A DNA stretch of 64,000 nt from a bacterium (GTDB taxonomy: Bacteria; Desulfobacterota; DSWW01). Shown here in pieces: positions 7,906 through 16,608 of this stretch. The position numbers and the translations under genes were made by a program. The notes under the pieces were generated by a model that was given only the letters and a program-made list of their open reading frames with translations, had not been told where the DNA came from and ran no database searches. How positions within the stretch are numbered: the stretch's first letter is position 1; each line of letters starts with the position of its first letter. The DNA is taken from positions 1 through 64,000 of the forward strand of contig JANQFG010000141.1 in NCBI GenBank assembly GCA_028277985.1, in the 5' to 3' direction.

Positions 7906-8676
7906 CTACCGGCAGAACCCTCGCTCGCTCTTCTCCAGAAACTCGACGAAGTCTACCACGTTCGGGTCATCCCCCAGCTCGTCCCGAACCTTTTTCAATG
8001 CGTCCTCGAGCAACTCCCCGGACTGGAACAGGGTCCGGTAGGCCTTTCGCAGCCGACCGATCTCGTCCGCGGAGAACCCGGCCCGTTCCAGGCCTATGGT
8101 ATTCAGTCCATATAGTTTCGCAGGGTTGTCCGATGCCCTCGTAAAGGGCGGAATGTCGAGCCGCACGCCCGACATGCCTCCGATCATGGCGCGCCGGCCG
8201 ATCCGGACGAACTGGTGCACCCCCAACATCCCGCCCAGGATCGCATTCGACTCCACGTAGACATGGCCCCCGAGCATCGCCGAGTTCGCCAGGATGACCT
8301 CGTTCTCGAGCGTGCAGTCGTGCGCCACGTGCGCACAGGCCATCAGGAGGTTTCGATCTCCGACCTTTGTGATCCCGCGGTCTTCCACCGTGCCCAGATG
8401 GATGGTGACGAACTCCCGTATGATGTTGCCCGAACCGATGGTGAGCTCTGTCGGCTCCCCGCGGTACTTCGCGTGCTGGGGGATCGCACCGATCGAGGTG
8501 TGATGAAAGATCTCGTTGTTCTCCCCGATCTGTGTCCTGCCGTCGAGCACCGAATGGGGACCCACCTTGGTCCCGGCCCCGATCTTCACATGGGGACCCA
8601 CGATGCAATACGGCCCGATCTCTGCGCTCTCGTGTATATCGGCTCCCTCTTCAACAATGGCCGTGGGGTGTATCAT
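7906..8676 (-). CDS. lpxA: UDP-N-acetylglucosamine acyltransferase LpxA
   Basis: This 256-aa left-handed beta-helix protein performs the first step of lipid A synthesis in the cytosol, moving a hydroxyacyl chain from ACP to UDP-GlcNAc. Hexapeptide repeats fill residues 1-185 (IHPTAIVEEGADI, IGPYCIVGPHVKIGAGT and onward). The catalytic His region MACAHVAHDC is present, as is the LpxA signature GGHVYVESNAILGGMLGVHQ. The C-terminal helical domain (SADEIGRLRKAYRTLFQS) is normal. Its start codon overlaps the fabZ stop by four bases. Whether it prefers the normal or the 3-amino substrate analogue bears on the role of the neighbouring oxidoreductase. Confidence 0.95.
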   Translation of the reverse strand: MIHPTAIVEEGADIHESAEIGPYCIVGPHVKIGAGTKVGPHSVLDGRTQIGENNEIFHHTSIGAIPQHAKYRGEPTELTIGSGNIIREFVTIHLGTVEDRGITKVGDRNLLMACAHVAHDCTLENEVILANSAMLGGHVYVESNAILGGMLGVHQFVRIGRRAMIGGMSGVRLDIPPFTRASDNPAKLYGLNTIGLERAGFSADEIGRLRKAYRTLFQSGELLEDALKKVRDELGDDPNVVDFVEFLEKSERGFCR

Positions 8677-9131
8677 ACCTTCTCCTTAGGGGGTGGGGGC
8701 AACAGAACCGCCAGCAGGATCCCCTCCATGGCGATTTCGTCATTCACTTTTGCAACGCCTTTGACTTTCCAGAGATCCTTCTTTCTTCGCAAGATCTCCA
8801 CATGATGGATCACCTGATCGCCCGGCAGGACCGGCCTGCGAAACCTGACCTGGTCCAACCCGACCAGGTAGGGGACCCTGCCCCGGGTGGAAGGTACGGA
8901 CCTGGCGACAAAGATGGCCCCCACCTGGGCCATGGACTCGATCAGGACCGTTCCCGGAACCACCGGGTTCCCTGGGAAGTGCCCGGGAAAGTACGGCTCG
9001 TTTATGGTGAAGTTCTTCAGCCCGACAATCCTCTTTCCTTCCTCGATCTCCAGGATGCGGTCCACAAGAAGCACAGGATACCTGTGCAGAAGCAAATCAT
9101 GGATCTCTTGGTATTCGAGTGTGACACCCAC
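8673..9131 (-). CDS. fabZ: 3-hydroxyacyl-ACP dehydratase FabZ
   Basis: This hot-dog-fold enzyme (152 aa from the chosen start) dehydrates 3-hydroxyacyl-ACP in fatty-acid synthesis. It competes with LpxA and LpxD for the same substrates, which is why it is so often found between them. The active-site His lies in YFPGHFPGNPVVPGTVLIES, with the catalytic Glu in IESMAQ. Two starts are possible. The ATG at 9146 has its purine run directly abutting it. The GTG at 9131 has AGGGAG six bases upstream and gives MGVTLEYQEIHDLLLHRYP, close to the usual length, so it was chosen. The stop overlaps the lpxA start. Confidence 0.93.
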   Translation of the reverse strand: MGVTLEYQEIHDLLLHRYPVLLVDRILEIEEGKRIVGLKNFTINEPYFPGHFPGNPVVPGTVLIESMAQVGAIFVARSVPSTRGRVPYLVGLDQVRFRRPVLPGDQVIHHVEILRRKKDLWKVKGVAKVNDEIAMEGILLAVLLPPPPKEKV

Positions 9132-9149
9132 TTGCTTCTCCCTCATTCC

Positions 9150-10205
9150 TCAGGGTTCTTCCTCAGGGTCGCTCTGCCCGCTCTCTTTCGTCAGGGCCGC
9201 CACCTGCTTCTCCAGCTTTCGCAGCTTCTCGCGCATCTTGGGCAGGTGTTTCAACGTCGCCATGGTCTTCAGGAAGGTCTCATAGGGCATGGTCGGAATG
9301 CCGGAAACCACCCTGCCGTCCAGGATCGAGGAGTGAACGCCGGACTTTGCCCCGATCTGAACCTCCTTGCCGATCCGAAGATGGCCGGCCACGCCCACCT
9401 GGCCTGCGAGGATGGCCCTGTCTCCCACGGTCGTGGAACCGGAGATGCCCACCTGGGAGACCAGGATCACGTCTTCACCGATCTGAACGTTATGCGCCAG
9501 CATGACCAGGTTGTCGATCTTGGTTCCTCTGCCGATGCGGGTCTCGCCCATGGTGGCCCGGTCGATACAGGTGTTCGCGCCGATCTCCACATCGTCCTCG
9601 ACGCGCACGATACCGACCTGCGGAATCTTGTGGTGCCGGCCGTCCCGCTGTGCGTAGCCGAACCCGTCCGACCCCAGCTTCACGCCGTTCTGCAGGATGA
9701 CCCGATCACCGAGCAGGCATCCCTCCCGGATGCTCACATGCGAATAGAGGCAGCAATCCTCGCCCACGCGTACGCGGTCCCCTACGTAGCAGAAGGGGTA
9801 GACGAGGGTGCGATCTCCGATCTCCGCATCCTTGCCGACGAAGGCAAAGGGAAAGATGCTCACGTCCTTTCCCAGACGGGCGGAAGGATCGACCCATGCT
9901 TCGGGCGAGATCCCGATCTCGGGCCGCTCCCTGGGATGGAAGACTTCGAGCGCCCGGGTGAAGGCCACGTAAGGTTCCGGGGTCACCAGCAGGGCAAGAG
10001 GAGCCTTTTCGACGTCGGGCGGGACGATCGCTGCCGAAGCGCCGGTCGTATCCAGCTTGCTTCGGTACCGGGGGTTCGCAACGAAGGTGAGGTCCCCTTC
10101 CCGGGCGTCCTCGATCCCCGCCACGCCGGTGATAACCGTCTTCTTGTCGCCGATCACGGTGGCTTCGAGGAGGTCGGCCAACTCTTCGAGGGTCATCCTG
10201 GCCAA
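9150..10205 (-). CDS. lpxD: UDP-3-O-acylglucosamine N-acyltransferase LpxD
   Basis: LpxD (351 aa) adds the N-linked hydroxyacyl chain to UDP-3-O-acylglucosamine. The N-terminal uridine-binding domain covers residues 1-100 (LEELADLLEATVIGD, VAGIEDAREGDLTFVAN). A long run of hexapeptide repeats follows from about residue 105, including the catalytic His in MLAHNVQIGED. A short coiled tail ends the protein. The start is TTG at 10205 with GGAGGT six bases upstream; the ATG three codons later is worse placed. Downstream lies fabZ in the usual order. Confidence 0.94.
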   Translation of the reverse strand: MARMTLEELADLLEATVIGDKKTVITGVAGIEDAREGDLTFVANPRYRSKLDTTGASAAIVPPDVEKAPLALLVTPEPYVAFTRALEVFHPRERPEIGISPEAWVDPSARLGKDVSIFPFAFVGKDAEIGDRTLVYPFCYVGDRVRVGEDCCLYSHVSIREGCLLGDRVILQNGVKLGSDGFGYAQRDGRHHKIPQVGIVRVEDDVEIGANTCIDRATMGETRIGRGTKIDNLVMLAHNVQIGEDVILVSQVGISGSTTVGDRAILAGQVGVAGHLRIGKEVQIGAKSGVHSSILDGRVVSGIPTMPYETFLKTMATLKHLPKMREKLRKLEKQVAALTKESGQSDPEEEP

Positions 10206-10225
10206 TGTCTCACCTCCCCTGTTCG

Positions 10226-10753
10226 CTACTTGCCCTTCTTCGAATCGTCGTACAGGAGGATGATCTTGCTCGTGATATCGAGGCTCGAGTTTCTGTGCAG
10301 CAGTCCGCTCTGGGTCTTCTCCATGATGAGGTCGAACTTCTCCTTGTCACCGTACTCCTCGATCACAGCCTGCAGATCCTTGAGGATCTTCTCGCTCAGC
10401 TTGGCGTCCTCTCTTCGCAGCTCCTCCTGGGCGTCCTCGTAGAGCCGCTTGAAGTCTTTCAGCCCGATCTGGTACGAGCTCTGCTTCTCCATGCGGGCCT
10501 CGTCGCTCAGGAGCACGCTCTGCCGGTCGATCTCTTCCTTGAGCAGGGCCAGCTCGTCCTGCTTCGTCTTCAGGTCCAACTGCACCTGATCCACCTTCTT
10601 CTGGAAGAGCGCCTTCGCCTTCTGGCCGGCTTCGGAAAGCTCCATCGCCTTTTGCAGATCCACTACGCCGATCTTCAAGTCGGCTGCAGAAGCCGTTCCG
10701 ATCAAAGACCCCACCAGGATGATGGTGAGCAGCATGATTCCCTGTCGTCGCAT
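10226..10753 (-). CDS. skp: OmpH/Skp-family periplasmic chaperone
   Basis: This 175-aa protein has a signal peptide (IMLLTIILVGSLIGTASAA, cleavage near residue 24) and then the conserved start of Skp proteins, LKIGVVDLQKAMELSEAGQKA. The rest is a charged alpha-helical coiled coil (about residues 50-150), the tentacle arms that hold unfolded outer-membrane proteins in the periplasm. AAAGGAGG precedes the ATG. The gene lies directly after bamA, its functional partner, as in most Gram-negative genomes. Confidence 0.92.
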   Translation of the reverse strand: MRRQGIMLLTIILVGSLIGTASAADLKIGVVDLQKAMELSEAGQKAKALFQKKVDQVQLDLKTKQDELALLKEEIDRQSVLLSDEARMEKQSSYQIGLKDFKRLYEDAQEELRREDAKLSEKILKDLQAVIEEYGDKEKFDLIMEKTQSGLLHRNSSLDITSKIILLYDDSKKGK

Positions 10754-10812
10754 AAGCCTGTTCCTCCTTTTGGTGTTCTCTATTCGTTCGGTGCTGTCTC
10801 TATATCTATATC

Positions 10813-13284
10813 CTAAAAGGGCGTTCCGATCGAGAACTGTACTGCCGACGGGTCTTCACCCTCCTCGCGGTCAATCGGGAATCCGAGCACAAAGGTGAGC
10901 GGGCCCATCGGGGAGAACCACCTGATGCCGGCGCCCGTGCTCAACCGCAGGTTCTGGAACTTGATGCCCTCGTCCTCGCTGAAGGCATTTCCCGCATCGA
11001 AAAAGATGAGACCCCGGAGCTTGAGCGAGGGGGCGATGGGGAAGATATGCTCGATATTGAAGATCAGCTCCTTGTTTCCGCCGATCAGAACATCGTCCAC
11101 CTCCGGGCCGAGAGAACGAACGTCGTAGCCCCGGACCGTGCTGATGCCTCCGACGAAATACCGCTCGAAAACGGGCAGCCGGTCACCCCCGAGGCCCTTG
11201 CCCCATCCGGCCCTTGCACGGAGATGGACCGTCGTGTCCCAGATGACCGGAATGTAGACCCCCGTGTCGACCTGGAATTTCACGAAATCGGTGTTCCCTC
11301 CGAAGATGGTTCCGGCAAACTCCGCGGTGCCGATGTTCATCCAGCCTTTCAGCGGAAACATGGGGTTGTCGAGCGTGTTGTGGACGACGGAGAAGGTCAC
11401 CGAGCTCACGGTGCTTCTGCCTTCCTCCGCCTGGAGGGTGATCGAGGCGAGCTGGCTGACGTCCCTGACCTCCACGTCCTCGTACTTGTACATCACGTTC
11501 CCGCGCACGAACTGGCGCAGCTCGTAGCCGAGGCGCAGGGCGCCTCCCGTGGATCTGCGTGTGAAGTCCTGGTAGACCCGCTCCGTATTGAACACATCGA
11601 ATCCGGCGGAAAGGGGAATATCGAAGAGCCAGGGCTCGGTAAAGCTCAGCGAGAAGTTCTGGCGCGTCCCTCCGATCTCCGCGTTCAGCGAGAGGACCTG
11701 TCCTCGACCGAACAGGTTGCTCTGGGTGATGTTCGCCATCAGGATGAACTGGTCGGTGGAGCTGAAGCCGGCGCCGCCGCTCAGGGTTCCGGTCTGCCCT
11801 TCTTTCACGGACACCACGACGTCCAGAAGGTTGTCTTCCGCCCCGGGCTCCGTATTGATATTGACCGCATCGAAATAGCCCAGCCGCTCCACCTCCGCCT
11901 TGGAGAACCGGAGCATGGAGCTGCTGTACAGGTCTCCCTCGATCAGGGCCATCTCCCGCCGGATCACCTTGTCTCGCGTCTTGGTGTTCCCGGCAATGCG
12001 AATGTCCCCCACATAGTATTTCTGTCCCTTCTGTACCCGGTAGATCACGTCCACGGTCAGGGAGGCTTCATCCGGGAAGTAGAGAGGAATGATCTCGGCA
12101 AAGGCGTAGCCCTGATCCGCGTAGTAGTCGGTCATGGCCGTGATGTCGTCCTGGAGGCGCTGCCGGCTGAAGATCTGACCGGGCAGAAGGGTCTGCGACC
12201 CGGCCAGGATGATCTCCTCCTCCTCGGTCGCGTTCTCCCACCGCATGCTCTTCACGGTGTACTGTTCGCCTTCTTCCAGGACGAAGAAGACATACATCCC
12301 CTTTTCGTTGGAAAGGGTGAGGGGAGGTTGCGCGGAAAACTGCAGATAGCCGTGATCGAGGTACCAGAGGGTCAGACGGGTGAGGTCATCCTTGAGCACG
12401 TCCTCCTTGTAGGCGCCCGCCGACGTGATGAACGAGAAGAAGGACTTCCTCTTGGTTTGAAGAATGCTGCCGAGCTTCTTGTCGGAAAACTTGCTGTTCC
12501 CCAGGAAGGAAACCTTCCGGACCTTGATCTCCTCGTTCTCCTGCACCTTGAAAACCACGTTGACCTGATTGTTGTCGTGAGGCTCCGCCTCGTAATCCAC
12601 GTTCGCCCGGAAGTATCCCTCGTTCGCGTAGAGCTTGCGGATCTTCTCCACGTTCTCCTTCAGGGCCCCGATGTTCAGGAACGTGTTCGTCTTGATCGTG
12701 ACGACTTCCTGAAGGTCCTCTTCCTGCAGCTCTTTGACGCCTTCGTAACGGACCTCCCGAATCGTGGGTCTCTCTTCCACGTGATAGATGATCTTCACGC
12801 CCCCCGAGAAAGGAAGGGCTTCCACGGTCGCCTGCCGGAAGTACCCGGTCGCCATGATCGCCTGGAGGTCGTTTCGGATCGTCTTTCGGTTGAGCCCGAA
12901 CCCCTCCTTGGTCCGGATCCGAAGGAAGATCACATCCGGCTCGATTCGCTGGACCCCCTTGACCTCGATGGCCGTCACTTCCGGAGCGAACGGATCCTCC
13001 CGGGTCTCCGGTGTCGGCTCCTCTTCGGGTTCGGCTGCCGCGGGCGCCAGGGCCTCCGGTCCGGGTCGCGCCTCCTCCGTCGCCTCTTCCGGCGTTTCGA
13101 CGGGAGGCAACTCCTCCTGTTCGACGGGCTGGACTCCCCCCTCTTCGACGTCCGGCCCCAAAGGAGGTAGGCCGTCGTCCTGGGCCCAGCAAAGGCCCAC
13201 GCTCGAGGTCATCACCAGCAACATCGGCAGCCACCAGAGAATCCGGCAGGGATTGCGTCTATTCCGCATGCGTATTTCGATCAC
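10813..13284 (-). CDS. bamA: Outer membrane protein assembly factor BamA
   Basis: BamA (823 aa) is the central pore-like subunit of the outer-membrane beta-barrel insertion machine. A signal peptide covers about residues 1-35. It is followed by an unusual acidic, Pro/Glu-rich linker (about residues 36-95) not seen in E. coli BamA. Next come POTRA domains, starting at VTAIEVKGVQRIE and running to about residue 435, and then the barrel. The loop-6 motif VRGY is in TVRGYDVRSLGPEV, and the chain ends in Phe as expected for a barrel. The start is a GTG; an ATG five codons later (13269) is also possible. The gene is 11 bases after lolD. Confidence 0.95.
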   Translation of the reverse strand: MIEIRMRNRRNPCRILWWLPMLLVMTSSVGLCWAQDDGLPPLGPDVEEGGVQPVEQEELPPVETPEEATEEARPGPEALAPAAAEPEEEPTPETREDPFAPEVTAIEVKGVQRIEPDVIFLRIRTKEGFGLNRKTIRNDLQAIMATGYFRQATVEALPFSGGVKIIYHVEERPTIREVRYEGVKELQEEDLQEVVTIKTNTFLNIGALKENVEKIRKLYANEGYFRANVDYEAEPHDNNQVNVVFKVQENEEIKVRKVSFLGNSKFSDKKLGSILQTKRKSFFSFITSAGAYKEDVLKDDLTRLTLWYLDHGYLQFSAQPPLTLSNEKGMYVFFVLEEGEQYTVKSMRWENATEEEEIILAGSQTLLPGQIFSRQRLQDDITAMTDYYADQGYAFAEIIPLYFPDEASLTVDVIYRVQKGQKYYVGDIRIAGNTKTRDKVIRREMALIEGDLYSSSMLRFSKAEVERLGYFDAVNINTEPGAEDNLLDVVVSVKEGQTGTLSGGAGFSSTDQFILMANITQSNLFGRGQVLSLNAEIGGTRQNFSLSFTEPWLFDIPLSAGFDVFNTERVYQDFTRRSTGGALRLGYELRQFVRGNVMYKYEDVEVRDVSQLASITLQAEEGRSTVSSVTFSVVHNTLDNPMFPLKGWMNIGTAEFAGTIFGGNTDFVKFQVDTGVYIPVIWDTTVHLRARAGWGKGLGGDRLPVFERYFVGGISTVRGYDVRSLGPEVDDVLIGGNKELIFNIEHIFPIAPSLKLRGLIFFDAGNAFSEDEGIKFQNLRLSTGAGIRWFSPMGPLTFVLGFPIDREEGEDPSAVQFSIGTPF

Positions 13285-13295
13285 GTGTGGTTCGC

Positions 13296-14051
13296 CTACG
13301 TCCCGTCCTTGATTGAGTTAGACTCGGGCTTTTCCGCTTCCACCAGCTTTCCGTCGTGCATTCGGATCTGCCGGTCCATCCTGGCAGCAAATCTCGGGTT
13401 GTGCGTAACCGCGACCAGGGCGATGCCCCGTGTGTCGCGAAGTCTCACCAGAAGATCCTCCACAACTTGCGCGCTCTCGGTATCAAGGTTGCCTGTCGGC
13501 TCGTCCGCCAGCACGATCTGGGGGTCCATGATCACCGCCCGCGCCACCGCAACCCGCTGCTGCTCTCCTCCGGAGAGCTTGCCCGGCCGATGGGCCACGC
13601 GATCCGAAAGCCCCAGTTCCTCGAGGAGCCCGGTCGCCTTGAGGGCCGCCTGCTTCCTGGGCATCCCCCCGATCAACGCCGGAAGCATCGTATTCTCCAG
13701 GGCGGACAGGTCGGAGAGCAGGTAGTGGAACTGAAAGACGAACCCGATCTCCTGGTTGCGAAAACGCGCAAGCTCCTTGTCCAGCCGGGTGGACTGATCC
13801 TCCCCGCGATAGACGACCCGGCCCCGGCTAGGACGGTCCAGGGCGCCCAGGATGTGCAGCAGGGTCGTCTTGCCCACGCCGGACACCCCCAGGATCGCGA
13901 TGGTCTCCGCCTTTCGGATCTCGAGGTCGATCCCCTTGAGAACGCGGATCTCCTTGCCGCCGAGCTCGAAATCCTTGGTGAGTCCGCTCACCTGCAGAAG
14001 GATTTCCTCCGGAGCCGCTCGGCCCGCCGGGTCGGGCGTCTGGTTATTCAT
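13296..14051 (-). CDS. lolD: Lipoprotein-releasing ABC transporter ATPase LolD
   Basis: This ATPase subunit (251 aa) powers extraction of lipoproteins from the inner membrane. Walker A is GVSGVGKTTLLHILG, the ABC signature is LSGGEQQRVAVARA and Walker B is IVLADEPTGNLD. The QEIGFVFQFHYLLSDLSALEN region is typical of LolD and MacB-type ATPases. I chose the ATG at 14051 (MNNQTPDPAG), which overlaps the stop of the upstream permease by eight bases. A longer frame to 14111 would only read through the permease gene. Confidence 0.94.
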   Translation of the reverse strand: MNNQTPDPAGRAAPEEILLQVSGLTKDFELGGKEIRVLKGIDLEIRKAETIAILGVSGVGKTTLLHILGALDRPSRGRVVYRGEDQSTRLDKELARFRNQEIGFVFQFHYLLSDLSALENTMLPALIGGMPRKQAALKATGLLEELGLSDRVAHRPGKLSGGEQQRVAVARAVIMDPQIVLADEPTGNLDTESAQVVEDLLVRLRDTRGIALVAVTHNPRFAARMDRQIRMHDGKLVEAEKPESNSIKDGT

Positions 14052-15294
14052 ACCGCAACACCTCGGCCGGGTCGAGTTTTGCCGCCTGCCGCGCCGGGTA
14101 GACCGTGGCAAGGACGGACAACACCAGGGCGGAAAGGCCGACCAGAATGAACTCGATCGACCGGACTTCCACCGGCAGATGCGACAGGTAATAGATGTCC
14201 GGATCCAGTCGAATCAGGGGGTAGCTCCCGACCACCCTGCAGAGCACGTAGCCCAGAACCAGTCCCAGGAGGGTGCCGATCAACCCGAGCAGCAATCCCT
14301 GACAGAGAAAGATCCTCCCGATGGAACGCTGCGTGGCACCCATCGCCTTCAGGATCGCGACCTCACGGCGCTTCTCCAGCACGTTCATGATCAGGGTGCT
14401 GATTATGTTAAAGCCCGCGACCAGGATAATCAAAACCAGCACGAGATACATGACGATCTTCTGCAGCTTCAGGGCGGAGAAGAAGTTCGGGTTGATCTCG
14501 CTCCACTTCTTGACCCAAAAGGGATAGCCCAGCAGCTCCTGGATCTCGCGCTCGGCCCGGTCCGTCTCCCGGATGTCACCCAGGCGGATCTCGAGACCGG
14601 TCACGTTCTCCCCCATCCCGAAAAAGCCTTGAGCCTCCTCGAGCGACAGAAATGCCAGGGAGGCATCGTATTCATACATGCCGACTTCGAACACGCCCTC
14701 CACCCGGTAATCCCGAAGGGCCGTGGCGGCCGGCGCCTCGTTCTCCTGGCCGGCCATGGCAACGAGCCGAACAGAATCGCCGCAACTCACCTCGAGCGTT
14801 TCCGCGAGCACGTTCCCGATCCAGATAGGCGTCGCAGGAGGGGCCCCTTCGGTCCCGGAACCCGCCTCCTCGGCAGGAAACGAGAATCCTCCGCACGAGA
14901 AATCGAGCTGCCAGTCCGACATCTCCGGCAGCGACTCGGGCCACACGCCCCGGACGACGATGCCTCGCACGTCCGCTTCGGATCTGAGAAGGGCCTTGTG
15001 GTAGGAGAAGGGCATCGTCGTGGCCACCTCGGGAAGCTCGTGAACCTTCTTCCTCACCTCCTGCCAGTCGTCCATCTCACCGTCGAAGCGAAGGAGCAGC
15101 AGGTGCGCGTTCACGCCGATGATCTTGTCCCTCAAGACGCTTTCGAACCCGGACGCAAAGGACAGAGCGAGCACGAGCGCCATCACCCCTACCAGGATGC
15201 CCCCCACGGTGATCCACGGCATCACGGACAGGAATCCGGAGTCCTTCCCACCCTTCAAATACTGAAGCCCAACCCTTAGCTCGTAGGAAGCCAT
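14044..15294 (-). CDS. LolC/LolE-family permease (second of two)
   Basis: This 416-aa inner-membrane protein has one N-terminal transmembrane helix (around residues 25-47, SVMPWITVGGILVGVMALVL). A large periplasmic MacB-like domain and three C-terminal helices follow, and the chain ends in the family motif PAEVLRYE. With its tandem partner (15298-16554) and LolD it forms the LolCDE complex that hands lipoproteins to LolA. Which of the two paralogues is LolC and which LolE cannot be said from sequence alone. It starts four bases after its partner's stop. Confidence 0.9.
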   Translation of the reverse strand: MASYELRVGLQYLKGGKDSGFLSVMPWITVGGILVGVMALVLALSFASGFESVLRDKIIGVNAHLLLLRFDGEMDDWQEVRKKVHELPEVATTMPFSYHKALLRSEADVRGIVVRGVWPESLPEMSDWQLDFSCGGFSFPAEEAGSGTEGAPPATPIWIGNVLAETLEVSCGDSVRLVAMAGQENEAPAATALRDYRVEGVFEVGMYEYDASLAFLSLEEAQGFFGMGENVTGLEIRLGDIRETDRAEREIQELLGYPFWVKKWSEINPNFFSALKLQKIVMYLVLVLIILVAGFNIISTLIMNVLEKRREVAILKAMGATQRSIGRIFLCQGLLLGLIGTLLGLVLGYVLCRVVGSYPLIRLDPDIYYLSHLPVEVRSIEFILVGLSALVLSVLATVYPARQAAKLDPAEVLRYE

Positions 15295-15297
15295 CCG

Positions 15298-16554
15298 CTA
15301 TTCGTACCGCAAGGTTTCGGCCGGAAGCACCCGGGCCGCCTTCCACGCCGGGTACAGAGTTGCCAGCAGACTCAGCAACAAAGCAGCCACGGCGACGGAC
15401 AGGATGTCCACGGGGTTCATCCGAACCGGCAACGTTAGTTGATAGAAGACGTCCTGGGGGAGCGTCACCAGAGGGTATCGCGCCAGAATTTTGCAGAACC
15501 CGACGCCCGCCAGCACACCGATCCCCGTCCCGGTCAATCCGATGAGCATTCCCTGGAGAACAAACAGCCCCTGGATCCTGCCCCGGGTCGCGCCAAGCGC
15601 CTTGAGAATCGCAATCTCTTTTCTCTTCTCGGTCACCGTCATGGCCAGGGAGCTCAGAATGTTGAGCACGGCAACCAGCACGATCAGGGTCAAGACGGCA
15701 AAAGCCGTGATCTTCTCGAGCCGCATGGCGGAGAGCAGCCTGCGATTCTTCTGCATCCAGTCCTCGACCTTGTAGGCGTCTCCGGACACGGCCCGTATCT
15801 CTTCCGCCCTCTCCCGGGCGTGCTCATACTTTGCGATTCCCACCTCGACGCCGCTGACCTCGGTCCCGATCCGGAGAAACGACTGGGCCTGCCCCAGGGA
15901 CACGTAGGCAAAGGTCGCATCGTATTCGTACAGCCCGGTCTGGAAGACCCCCCCCACGCAAAAGGTCTCCTGGATCGGCATGACCCCGAAGGGCGTCTCG
16001 ATCCCCACGGGCGAGACCATCCGTATCGGATCTCCGTAGAAGCATCCCAGATTGCCGATCAGCTCCCGGCCGAGCAGAATCGCCGGCTTCCCTTCACATT
16101 CCATGGGGAAGGGCCCTCCCGCCTCGATCGGGTCCCGAAGCACATCCAAATGTCCCTCCACGATCTGCTCGGGCAGACGGCTCACCCGGGAAATCGATTC
16201 GGGCTGGATGCCCATCAGGGTCGCCCCGACGGGCCTGCCGGTCGAGAGCAGCAGCACCTGGGTCCGAACGTAGGGGCTCAATCCCTGCACACCATCCACC
16301 CCTGCCAGACGGTCTCGAAGCTCCTGCACATGGTCCTCGTTCATCTGCTTTCGCTTCAAGGTGATGGGCGCCATGTTTCCCAGAAGCTTCTCCTTCAGAT
16401 CCTCTTCGAACCCGTCCATTACACTCAAGGTCACCAGCATGGCCATGACGCCTACGGCGATTCCCAGACAGGAGAGCAGGGGAATCACCGACACAAAGCC
16501 GTAGCGCCGTCTGGATCGAAGGTAACGAACCGCAAGGTGCCTTTCGAATCGCAC
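15298..16554 (-). CDS. LolC/LolE-family permease (first of two)
   Basis: This is a 418-aa paralogue of the next gene, with the same layout: MRFERHLAVRYLRSRRRYGF, a first transmembrane helix, a periplasmic domain, three helices and the end LPAETLRYE. The 20 residues around LSVMDGFEEDLKEKLLG match the conserved LolC/E region. The start codon is GTG with AGGA close upstream. The gene follows lysS by 54 bases on the same strand. Two distinct permeases rather than a single LolF suggest a heterodimeric LolCDE complex. Confidence 0.9.
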   Translation of the reverse strand: MRFERHLAVRYLRSRRRYGFVSVIPLLSCLGIAVGVMAMLVTLSVMDGFEEDLKEKLLGNMAPITLKRKQMNEDHVQELRDRLAGVDGVQGLSPYVRTQVLLLSTGRPVGATLMGIQPESISRVSRLPEQIVEGHLDVLRDPIEAGGPFPMECEGKPAILLGRELIGNLGCFYGDPIRMVSPVGIETPFGVMPIQETFCVGGVFQTGLYEYDATFAYVSLGQAQSFLRIGTEVSGVEVGIAKYEHARERAEEIRAVSGDAYKVEDWMQKNRRLLSAMRLEKITAFAVLTLIVLVAVLNILSSLAMTVTEKRKEIAILKALGATRGRIQGLFVLQGMLIGLTGTGIGVLAGVGFCKILARYPLVTLPQDVFYQLTLPVRMNPVDILSVAVAALLLSLLATLYPAWKAARVLPAETLRYE

Positions 16555-16608
16555 GATCCTGTTTGGGCCTCCGGGAAAAAAGGGGAGAAGAAAGAGGCTT
16601 AAGGAACC

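Noticed and set aside
11047..13170. Long plus-strand open frame (about 700 codons) opposite bamA
   Set aside because: It is antisense to a clear BamA, has no family resemblance and arises from G+C-rich codon bias. The same holds for long plus-strand frames at 5258-6898 and 34628-37342.
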